Source: Ligula intestinalis
Taxonomy: Eukaryota; Platyhelminthes; Cestoda; Diphyllobothriidea; Diphyllobothriidae
DNA: 64,000 nucleotides
Assembly (NCBI GenBank): GCA_036362985.1
Contig: JAYGXS010000002.1
Coordinates: 98,766,474-98,830,473 of the forward strand
Reading direction: 5' to 3'
Shown: in pieces, positions 10,800 to 20,252 of the stretch
How the letters are laid out: each line of letters opens with the position of its first letter
Numbering within the stretch: position 1 is the first letter of the stretch
Position numbers and translations under genes: made by a program
The notes under the pieces: model-generated
Database searches by the model: none
What the model was told of the DNA's origin: nothing
What the model saw: only the letters and a program-made list of their open reading frames with translations

Positions 10800-12295
10800 A
10801 TGGTGCTAGTTGACTGATTACCTTTTATACCCCTCAGCACTTGTAAATGACCCGGGACAACTTCACAAAATCAACACAGTGGTCAAGTTCCTCTGAAGCT
10901 GTAGACAGAAAGACAGGTAGACGAAAAGACAGATAGACGGAAAGGGACAAACAGGGCACTACTTATTACACGCAAAATAGTGCAACTTACAAAAAAGTAG
11001 TCATCACTGACAAACCGGCACAAACAAATGTATGGAAGGCTCGAAATAATGATGAAAAATTTAAGCGAATTAGAAACAAAAAATATCAAAAGCTTTAGTT
11101 AGAGGTTAACCATCCATTTGCTCCACAAAAGAGTGGTGTAGAAAGGTAAATTGCCTTGCATTTTAGTGAACTTAGAGCTGCATCGCACTTAGCTCGATCT
11201 ATCTCTGTCTGGTGGAGGAATAATGCGTGTCAACACGGGTGCCATCACCGTTTGACTCCTAGTCCCCTCAGCACACTGGGCTAATTGCATGATCTAGTAA
11301 AACGACAGTTAGCAGTCTCCTCCGCCACGGTAATTCGTGGTGATCACAGGCTTACATCAAGCATATAGCATAGGAGCACTAAACAGCGGGCTGATGGCGT
11401 GGACTGGTACAGCGTCAGTTGTTAGTAATGAAAACTACGATTTACAGTCATCCAAAGTGTCCACTTTGGATGACACATAGAGCTGAGAGGAAACATTTGA
11501 AGAGGGCCGAGTATCTAACTGACTTTACAGTAGGAGGTGCTTTTGAGAGCAACGAGTATAGGATGTTGGCAGGACCGCGTGTAGCGTAGGTGCCGAGGAG
11601 GAGTTATGTAAGTGTGCGGTGTGACCGGTGCCACTCTACCGCCAGTTTTCACGGCCACGCATATGGTCTAAGAGGCCCAGGTGAATGTGCGTAGGCAGTG
11701 AAGCCGTATGCGGCGACTTTAGGTTGAAGCCACAGGACCTGGTTCCTCGGTCTCCGTGCGATGGATGCACAAGTGACCAACAAGACCGATGCGCGGTATG
11801 CATGTGCAATGACGGCAAGCTAGATCAGAAGGTTTTGATGTACGTGGTGATGATCACGCTGCTTGCAGGAGTGGTGCTGGAGCCCTTGATAGCTGTGCAG
11901 GTTGTGTTAGGTCTTTCGGCATCGCTGTTAATTCTGCTGGCATGTACATGCACGTGGCCCAGTTCCTTAGGAGATGCATCGCAAAGGGTGTTAAGGCTAC
12001 AAATGTTGAACCCTAATGGCTGCGATCTTCCAGGCCAGGTTCCTTAGAAGATGAGAGAAGACTTTGAAAGCCAGAGGAGTAGGAACAATATATTGTTTAT
12101 AGAATAAGTTGAAGAATAGTTCATAGAAAGGTGGACTCCGACTGGCATACCTTCGACCGTAAGAGCCATGAGTGAGAGCAGCGGCCGTGGAGAGGGTAAT
12201 CGTCATCAGAGTACTGGAAACAGAAGGGGCTGTTGGATGTTTGACGCCATAAAGGTGTATATCATGGGGGAGATGTTGCAGTTCCTCCGGATGTG
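10800..12295. other. Unassigned, contains a perfect inverted repeat
   Basis: No domain recognised. A 120-codon frame at 11685-12047 has two hydrophobic stretches but no homology, so it is not called. The inverted repeat at 11447-11474 is listed separately. Confidence 0.4.
11447..11474 (+). repeat. Perfect 13-bp inverted repeat with 2-base loop
   Basis: GTCATCCAAAGTG, TC, CACTTTGGATGAC. This is 26 bp of perfect pairing, too long to be trivial, with no open frame or element assigned around it. Confidence 0.9.
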
Positions 12296-12303
12296 AATTA
12301 AAC

Positions 12304-12317
12304 TTATCACGTGATAA
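12304..12317 (+). repeat. 14-bp palindrome at the 3' border of LINE B
   Basis: TTATCACGTGATAA lies just beyond the AT-rich LINE tail; it may be part of the tail or of the target site. Confidence 0.85.
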
Positions 12318-12418
12318 AATAATAATATGTTTATTATGCCAGTTTACAGGCAATTGTAAAGAGTTGGTAATGCACCTCTTGGGCGCCTTCCAACACCTCG
12401 AAGACCGGAAAAAACCTA

Positions 12419-12504
12419 AAACAAACTCCCTATGTTGCGGCCAGTATTGGTTTTGTTTCAGGTTTTTTGTTTTGTCAATACTGGGCGAGATAGGGAGTTT
12501 GTTT
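12419..12504 (-). repeat. 3' UTR hairpin of LINE B
   Basis: AAACAAACTCCCTAT (12419-12433) is the perfect reverse complement of 12490-12504. Nested inside, CCAGTATTG (12441-12449) pairs with CAATACTGG (12476-12484). The same structure, partly decayed, is in element F (59064-59150). Confidence 0.85.
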
Positions 12505-13056
12505 CAAGTGAAAAAACCTGCCTTCAAAGGTATGATACAAACGGAATAAATGTACAGTTATAAGCTGAGTTGACACATTAGCAGGAGAAATGTTGCATTT
12601 CGTTTAAGGACATTATTTTGACACGGAGAGGATTGGCACAAAAACACAGTGTTCTCAGTCTTCCTTCAATGGTTGTAGGCAAAAGTTGCACGCTATCGGC
12701 TGAAGGGTTAACAGATTGCGGGATGCTGCTTCAGCAGCATTATCTTCAGCATGAAGCCTGACAGGTTCAAAGTCCACGAACGCCATCAGAGTGAAAGAGA
12801 GATTCCACCGAGTCAGCACCCAAAATTCGTGAAAGCTGTCTTGAATGTAGAAAACCAGTTATAGCTATCTTAAACCTAGAGAAGCTTTGCTGGGTTTTAA
12901 TACATTTAGGCAGCTTATTTCAGATTAATATGGCGTTTACTGAAAAGATTTGCCGGTACTTAACTGTACGTGCCATAGGAAGAGATGAGTGGCGCGTCGA
13001 GAGTGCTCAAGCTGCCTCATTGTACTGTGAGGATTAGAGGTTTGACCATTCAAAAG

Positions 13057-14560
13057 TTAAAACAGTAAAAATAGACCCTTCTGCAATCGACGAAGCCATA
13101 GAGGATCCAGCTTTATGAGTTCGCACCTTTGTTGGTAGGTTAAGTTACGGTGTTCTGTAGTGAAAACTCTTCTAGTGAACAATTGCTGCACCGATTCTAT
13201 TTTCTTCCGTTCACTAGTGCGCAGAAGACTGAATAGAGGCGAGCAGTATTCAAGACTAGGTCTCACGTACATATTATAAAGGCTAGTTCTAACCTTGATA
13301 GTCTTAAAATTTCTTAGGATAAATCCGGTGGTTCGGCGTGCTTTCGAGACTATCAGGGCACAGTGCTCTGACAAATTGAGACTACTAGAGTAGGATATGC
13401 CCAAATCCTTGATAACTCCTGGGACATTTAATTCGTGACCGTCAATGCTTAATACCGGTTGACGATCGTCGCCAACAACCATAACGGAAAATTTGTGCCA
13501 TGAAAGGGTGAGGCGCCATGTGCAACACCACTGGGCGAATGCCTGAAGATCCTTTTTTATCAGCTCGAGCACGATGTTGCGATCTGCCGGTTTATATCGA
13601 TAAGCGACTTTTAAATCATCAGCGTACATGAAGGGTCTGCCATACTGAAAACAATCTGAAACGTCGTTGACAAACAGGCAAAATAGGAGCGGACCCAGTA
13701 CACTACCCTGTATAACTCCACTCCTCACATGCGTGGGGTTGGAGATAACATTGGAAATTTTTACTCGTTGTGTGCGAGCATCCAAATAGGAAGATATGAA
13801 GTTCAGAGGCTTGCTACCTATGCCGAAGGAGGCCAGTTTCAGAAGGAGGAGGTTATGATCGACCCGATCAAAGGCCTTAGTAAAATCTAAATAGACGCTA
13901 TAAGTGGCAAAACCGCTGTCTCTAGATTGCAGCACATAATCAAAGAAAGAGAGCTGGCAGGTGTCACAAGATCGTTTCTCGAGAAAGCCATGTTGAGCTG
14001 TACTGAGCAGGTTGTTCTCTGTCAAGTGACGCATCATCTTTTCGTTGATTAAGGTCTCCAATGCTGCGGGAAGTGTATTTATTGGCCTAAAGTTGTCGAA
14101 TGATGTCGATCGGCCATGCTTGCGAATAGGCATTATGTGCGATTCCTTCCACAACGAAGGAAAGGTTTCGCTCTCAAGAACAAGATTAAATACCTTACAA
14201 AGAATAGACGGAAAGATATCATTCGCTTCAGCTTTTAGAAGGCTAACTGGGACGCCATCTGGTCCTGGACTATAGGATTGACGATAACGACGAATGGCTA
14301 CAGTCACATCCCAGACGGTAAAACTTATGGTTTCGAGTATGGCACCCGTCCAAGCCCGGATAACTGGAGGTGCAGCGAACGAGCTTTCACTAAACGTTTT
14401 GGATAGGAACGCATTGAAGCTATCGGCGGTCAACTTAGCGTCAGCTATGGGGTTTCCTAAAGCATCTTGAAATATAGGTGTTGCGTTTTCGTCGGCGCTT
14501 TAACTGTACGCAAACAGAGTTTCGCAGCATAAAGGGAAGGATTTTTATCGAAGTGGGCAT
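13057..14560 (-). pseudogene. Reverse transcriptase of LINE B
   Basis: The longest piece (458 codons, 14433-13057) contains SPGPDGVPVSLLK, SFDNFRPI, VYLDFTKAFDRVDH, SGVIQGSVLGPLLF, the catalytic MYADDLKV and the thumb (DLGISYSSSLN). The C-terminus WLRRLQKGLF is shared with element F. Function in the family: target-primed reverse transcription. The frame is broken at its 5' side by indels relative to fragment A. Confidence 0.9.
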
Positions 14561-16041
14561 TGTTGGCTATCTGCTTTTCTTCGGGAGCTTCTAGCCTGCT
14601 CTAAGATCAGTGTGATCAACGGCATAACGGTGGTGTCATTTTGCCGATGCAAAAGACGAGACAGTTGACGCAGCCTACGACGGAAAGACAGAGGACGGTT
14701 CATTTCATCCTGGACATGTATTACTTTCTTACGGGGGACAAAGTGGAGGATGAGTGGATCCAACACTTTGTACAGTGCATCGGTACAAACATTTACATCC
14801 AAACATTGGAAAAATTCAGACCAGTCGAAAGCGTTTAGATGTGCTGATCGGAAGTCATGATAAAGATTATACTTTTGAGAAAATGTTTCATCCGCCTCCA
14901 GTTCTAGTTCACTAACAACTGTAAGATGGTCTGAACTCCCAAGTGCGTCTAAGGATGACACTGAAAGGGGTTCGCATCCCCTACAAAAAATTAGGTCGAG
15001 TATGTTTTCTCGTCGAGTGGGTAAATCAACTACCTGATCCCACATGCCGATATCTACTGCCTCAAGTAAGTTCTCGAACTTTGAAGGACCGGATAGTGGA
15101 AACCATTGCACGTCACAAAGGTGTTTATCGCATGCAATCAAGCAATACTTTAGATTCAAGTCAGCTGCGGCATGAAATGCCTGCGAGAGACAAAGATCGT
15201 AGTCCACATTGGCATAAGGCGGGCGATAAACACAGCCAACAAGCAAGGAGTATTTGTTTTTAAGAACAACTCGTAGCCAGCAGCTCTCCTCCACCGCCGT
15301 GAATTGTGGGAAGTCCAACGGGAGAAATGCAAGTGGCTGCTTTATATGGATGCAGCTTCCTCCACCACGGCTATTGATTCGATCGTCCCGAATGCATGCA
15401 TAGCCTAGAACAGAGAGGTCTGAGTCAGCTACACAGGCTGATGCCCATGTCTCAGTTACCATAACAATATCTGGGCGGTTGACGAACACCGGAGTCTGGA
15501 GCAGAGGCATTTTATTAATCAGTGATCTGGCATTTAAAACGACCAATTTAAGAAGGCATGTCTTAGGTTTCGGTGGCGGGACAGCTAGGCCGTCACTGTT
15601 ACGGGCTTCGACCAGAGCGATGTCCTTTTGACTTGAACTATTTGTCCTTCTCTTATTTTGAGATTTGTCTCGCCATTGGTTCTCCGTTTCTCCAGCTCTA
15701 TTATTAGCTGTCTCATCTTTCTCCGCTTTTTCAACTCGTAATCCGGCTGAAAAAACTTGCGAATGCAGACTCCGTAAGGATGGTTTGCGCTCTAGCAAGA
15801 GTTTCGCCTGTGCTTCAGTTTCTAAAATAACTTTAAGAGGTCGTGACCGAGAAATTGATTCTGGAGCTGTTGGAGCCTTCCCTATTCTAAATGCCTTAAA
15901 CATGCCTAAAGACTCGCCTGGTTTTAGCAACGGTTTGGCGTAAACTCTCATAAGACCCACGTCATGGTCAATTCGCTCTTGTGCACTTGACGACTCTGAC
16001 GCTGGGGCCCCCTTTACAACTTTTTTCTGCTTGCGACTCAA
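14545..16041 (-). pseudogene. Endonuclease (exonuclease-endonuclease-phosphatase fold) of LINE B
   Basis: 498 codons. The N-terminal part is ORF1-like (RPLKVILETEAQAKLLLERK). Then come LNARSLINKMPLL, PDIVMVTETWAS, GGGSCIHI, VGCVYRPP and the terminal SSDHLTVVSELEL. The usual GDFN motif is replaced by ACDKHLCDVQW, so a catalytic Asn is missing. The frame runs into a frameshift near 14580 before the reverse transcriptase. Inactive. Confidence 0.85.
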
Positions 16042-16151
16042 GGGGCATATGTTGCGAGCTCACGTTTTTTGGCCGAATGAGCACTTGTATCCGGTACACT
16101 CGGTTCTGATGGACTGGCTATTGGGTTAGCTGAGTGCAAACTCGTGAACCG

Positions 16152-16948
16152 TTAAGCCTTCATAGGCTTATGCCTCTTTTGAGTTATGATCTTGTCAAAC
16201 TCTTGTGCAGAGTCGAGCAACGATGTGGTGCTAGGATGCAAATCCCGATAATTGCTTGTTTCGCTTAAGCCGAGTGACGATGGTGTAGCCCGTTGGCTTG
16301 ACACATGATCCGATATGCAAGTTTCAGGTGTGTCATCAGACATGTCCAAATGCAAATCAGTGTCAACTCGTTCTTGTGTAATTGTTGACGCTATCTTTGG
16401 TGCCTCTTTTACAATTATATTGTGCTTGTGACTCACTGGTGCATCTGTTGTGAGCTCACGAGTAACGACCAAGCGGACATCTGTATCCGGTTCTTTAGGT
16501 TCGATGGGTCCTGATGTGCCGGTTTTGGGTTAGCTGACTGCACACCCCTGGCCCGTTTAGACTTTCGAGCCCTATGCTTTTTTAGCTCTGTATAATCGCT
16601 TTCTAGTGTAGCATTCAGCAAAGATGTGACGCTAGGACGCAAATCCAGATCATTGCTAGTGTTGCTTGAGCCGAGTAACGATGACGTAGACTGCGGATTT
16701 ATTTGAGTTTCTTTGCGATCGAGTGAGACGTCCGCTGGTTCACTTGGTTCGGCAGATGATATGCGAGTTTCAGGTTTACCGGCCGAGGCTATCTGAGCAT
16801 ATGCACTTTTATTTACCCCCGGTTTTTGACCGATTCCTGTGCACCAAGTTGATATATAAAATATGGCTTCAGTTATTCGAAAACAGTGTCTAAGTATGCA
16901 GCCTATCTCGCTGTAAGCAACTAATATTCCTCTCATATCTGCTAACAT
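16152..16948 (-). pseudogene. ORF1-like remnant of LINE B (low confidence extent)
   Basis: Two overlapping frames (16948-16433 and 16472-16152) hold Ser/Thr-rich text with internally repeated phrases (LGSSNTSNDLDLRPSVTSLL and LGLSETSNYRDLHPSTTSLL). The repetition suggests an internal duplication of about 400 bp. No RNA-binding domain recognised; assigned by position. Confidence 0.45.
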
Positions 16949-17089
16949 GAACAGCCGGTTGCATTTTTTTCACCCGGTAGAAATGCCTTCAAAATCGATC
17001 GAACGCCATCGCTGCCACCGTGAGCTACTCCTCTAGACTACTTAATGACCTAAATTCCTTTCAATCAGGAGGTGAGTGCGGTCTATTTC

Positions 17090-17270
17090 CTTCCCCAGTA
17101 AAAAATATTTTTGTTTTCCAACTGTTTCCATTCTATTAAATATTCTGCATCTAAAGTGGGAGTCGAACCTATGACAGCGAAAGTAGACTTTCGTACAGCA
17201 GGTCAACCATGAACTTATTATCTTGGGTTTGACCCACAAACGACCGCGTAAATTTTAACAACTGACTCAA
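17090..17270 (-). repeat. tRNA-like SINE copy S3
   Basis: The minus strand holds TTCATGGTTGACCTGCTG, then CATAGGTTCGACTCCCAC, a strong B box about 50 nt from an A-box-like block. No intact cloverleaf. Confidence 0.5.
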
Positions 17271-17319
17271 ATGAATGACTAAAACCTGTCAAATGAAGCC
17301 TGGTGTAGTAATCAAATGG

Positions 17320-17545
17320 ATCCTATATCTATTGCTTAGGAAATCCTGTTAGCGGGCATTTAGCTTTCTATATCAGAATTGGCGGATTCTATTCGCTGCA
17401 GTGGGCTGGGCGGATAACCTGACACAACTGTAACTAGGCCCACGGCTCCCAGCTCGGTCTCCTAGTGCAGATTGTTGGGGCGTTAGTTGTAATCAAACGT
17501 TGATCTAACCATCGTAAGATCGAGTCCTACAGAAAAATTTAACGA
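17320..17545 (+). repeat. tRNA-like SINE copy S4
   Basis: Body GGAAATCCTG, TTGGCGGATTC, GTGGGCTGGGCGG and CACGGCTCCC aligns with the minus strand of 6810-7040, followed by a tRNA-like block ending AGATCGAGTCCTAC (B box). Confidence 0.5.
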
Positions 17546-17587
17546 TTTAATCAAATGCATTAGCTCAATGTAAACGGTAACATCTGG

Positions 17588-17830
17588 ATGTTTCTAACCA
17601 CAAAACTTCGCCCAACCTCTGCGAAGACAATAATCCTTATATTATTCCTAGTCCTCACCATAAAAATAACTCCCATAATATTAACCCTGACAGTAATTCT
17701 AATCATCGGCACAACAATAAACCCTGGAACCCATACGTCTTATGGTTGCCTCCAGCCCATGCACGAACTCTGACGCCAGTCCTCACTTGAATCCCAACTA
17801 TCCTATCCCTACCCCTAGGGCTTGCCTAAC
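17588..17830 (+). other. A/C-rich, G-poor patch resembling mitochondrial DNA
   Basis: Unlike its neighbours, this stretch is very poor in G on the plus strand (for example CCTAGTCCTCACC, CCCATAATATTAACCCTGAC). It translates to a hydrophobic peptide (IILILFLVLTIKITPIIL) in which ATA codons abound. This looks like the coding strand of a mitochondrial ND gene, but I cannot match a specific gene. Confidence 0.25.
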
Positions 17831-17839
17831 ATTTATCGC

Positions 17840-19960
17840 AAGGTAACCCGCAGCGTCGGAAACAGAAGCAGAGGGGTAATTTGATGTTCTGCAAGGCCGA
17901 CCGGCTGGTCATCAAGCTGCAGAATTGTGTCCAATAGTTTGAAAAAAAGAGGACAGCTAAGAAAGGGGAGCGAGAACGTTAAAGGTCAATTAGGCTGGGA
18001 AATCGACAAGAGCTCAGCATAATCTACTCGAAATCTAACGAAAGTAACCTGTAGTGAGTGGAGGGTGGGGTATCACAAAGGCTTAAGTGTATAGGAGATT
18101 AGTCTTGCCACTGCTACCTTCAGGCCAAGTTCTGTGTGGGGAGAGAGGAAAAACATCAAGTGGAAGGAATAGCATATTCTGCACAGACCTAGTGAAGTAT
18201 AGGTTGTAGAAAATTGACAGCCGGACGACCGGAGGGGGAACGGCGGCATCCAAAGTCTGAGAGCGCGACAGTCTTCACAGTGAGGTCAAGTATGAGTCAG
18301 CTTTGAAGGTGATGGGACTAACCGGACCGGGGTATGCGGAAACTGGAGCGCAGGTTCTACCAGTCGCGAGGCTGATCGTTGCACGGGGAGTTTGGTCACT
18401 ATAGGAGCACCAATTTCCGTGTCCTAGCATAGCGTACTTCCATGCTAACCCATTCCCGGAGATGCTGGGTAAGTGACTCCTCTTTATGTACTTCCAGACT
18501 CTTCCGAGGAGAACAGCATGAAGTTTGGTCCGGTTTCAACCAGTAGAGACGCCATTTTCTTACGGCGCGATTCCATGAAGGAGAAGCCAGTGCATTTGTA
18601 AGAACACTACGACCATGCAGTGCTGTTACATGAGCCCAAGCTACAGCCCCGGTTGCACGTCGGAGCTGTCGGCTGCGACGACCTTCGCAAAGCACGAGGC
18701 TCCCAAGGACCGTTCACACTTATACCTGAATTTCAGTCCTGAAGACCTTGTCACATTACTGTAAAATCAACATCCCTACTGCCCGCACCTTCATATTTAT
18801 ATCAGAAATGTTTCCTATAGTCAAAAAAGGATATTTCTTTTAATACACGGAATTAGCGTACTGCGAACCGAAGGTGGCAAATGTATACTACTAACTTTCT
18901 CCCCTTATTCCAGAAGATACTTCTTAACTCTGTTCAATTTTATTAGCGATGCAAGCGTACAGGCCCGATAATGTATTGCCGAAAACACGTTTGTCAAAAA
19001 GAATATTTGTCGAACTTAGATATTCCAGAAAACTAAATGTATGAGGTCTTCCGCAAACATTCAGAAAAGCCCAGTTCAACGTTCTTACCACTGCGTCACG
19101 GGCTCGTTTGCAACTAACTACCAAGGCCGCGGGTGCAAGCCCCGGAAGCCACGACGCACAGGGTTGGCCAATGATATAAGCAGAGTTGTATGACTGACAA
19201 GGATCAGGCATACTGCAATGGCTTATTAGCCGACATCAGTCAGCCCTGTCCAAATCAAGTGGTGCCCTATTCGACATGCGCCGCGGTCTCGTTGTCTTGC
19301 CGTTATCGATCGAGCGTACACACAGTGGTAAATATGCGCTCACAGACTGCCGATAAGAGCACAGGCGTAACAGTGTGGATGTACCAACGACTCGGTCATA
19401 GGACAGCTCAAGCGTTCTAACACCACGTACGAAAACTTTGCGAATCTTTAACTCTGACATGCACAAGATTCCCACTGGTTTATGATTCTTCATTTAGCTG
19501 TACCTCTGCAAACAAATAATGAGGACAAGGAGCGCAACCATATCTTAAGCACACAAACGAATGAACGTCTACAAATTTAATGAAAACAACGAACAGAAAA
19601 GATTAGAAAAGGCGTTGGAAGTAGAAAGGGTAACGTAAACCAGCGTCGCTGTGTTTACAAACCGGAGTTAAGGGGGATAAGATAGCTGGTCGGTGCTGCT
19701 TTTTACACTTTCGGTAGCACCCGAGTTCAAGTTTTAGAAACCCTTTAGTCATCAATAAAACTTACTTATGTTATGTAAGTAGCATTTCCAAATTAAATAA
19801 ATAAGGCTGCAATGCAACCGAGGAAATCTATATGGATGCAGCCTGCACACCTCGCGTATTACTATACACATTGTCTGGGACACATACAAACGCAGAGGGG
19901 GAGGAGGGGTCGCTTTCTTTGGTAAGCTGAATGAACTATTCAGACACTGCTGGAGATACC
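17840..19960. other. Unassigned, downstream of the kinesin gene
   Basis: No gene recognised on either strand. Probably holds the KIF23 3' UTR on the minus strand just below 19970; the nearest minus-strand AATAAA-like hexamer seen is about 1 kb away, near 18935. Confidence 0.4.
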
Positions 19961-19969
19961 AATCAGGAC

Positions 19970-20252
19970 TCAAAGGCACGTGTTGGTTGGCGGGTCGAGA
20001 GGGTAGTAGGAACTGGCCTGACTTGTCACATCTCCCTCTTCGTTCGCACTGCTGCCAGTACTTCGGCGAGCTGCTGCGGATGAACGCGAGCCGAAAGAGG
20101 AGCGTTGTTTACTTCGTCTGCAGCCACCACCACTGCTGCGGGTGGAGGTACGCCTTTGTGCAGGCGGCGGTGTGGGCCCGTCTTCTTCAGTTTCACTATC
20201 TTCAGGCGGCAGCTGCTGGGACGTCCGGGAACGTCGACCTCTCGACCTTCCC
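19970..20252 (-). CDS. KIF23: KIF23 exon 14 (Arg/Ser-rich tail, stop)
   Basis: Acceptor TTTTTTCACTTACCAG supplies one base to complete the split Leu codon, then 93 codons and TGA. The tail begins [13 protein letters not shown], then an acidic/proline patch ([14 protein letters not shown]) and a Ser/Arg-rich stretch ending [14 protein letters not shown]. Human KIF23 continues at the same place with a basic SRKRRSS segment that holds the nuclear localisation signal and Aurora B site, so a similar role is inferred. The join across a 2.1-kb intron is predicted only. Confidence 0.68.

Larger units (their letters stand above)
12300..16960 (-). mobile_element. LINE element B (CR1/jockey-like), near full length, frameshifted
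   Basis: Runs 5' to 3' from about 16960 down to about 12300. Order: ORF1-like remnants (16948-16152), a fused ORF1 tail plus AP-like endonuclease (16041-14545), reverse transcriptase (about 14560-13057), a 3' UTR with a large hairpin (12504-12419), and a tail ending AATAAACATATTATTATTTT. At least two frameshifts near 14580 and 14475 break the main ORF. A clearly related 3' end lies in element F at about 58425-59255. Confidence 0.88.

Noticed and set aside
11685..12047. 120-codon frame with two hydrophobic stretches
   Set aside because: Could suggest a small membrane protein, but there is no family match, no splice logic and no clear start.
15665..15943. Plus-strand frame
   Set aside because: Antisense to the ORF1/endonuclease part of LINE B.
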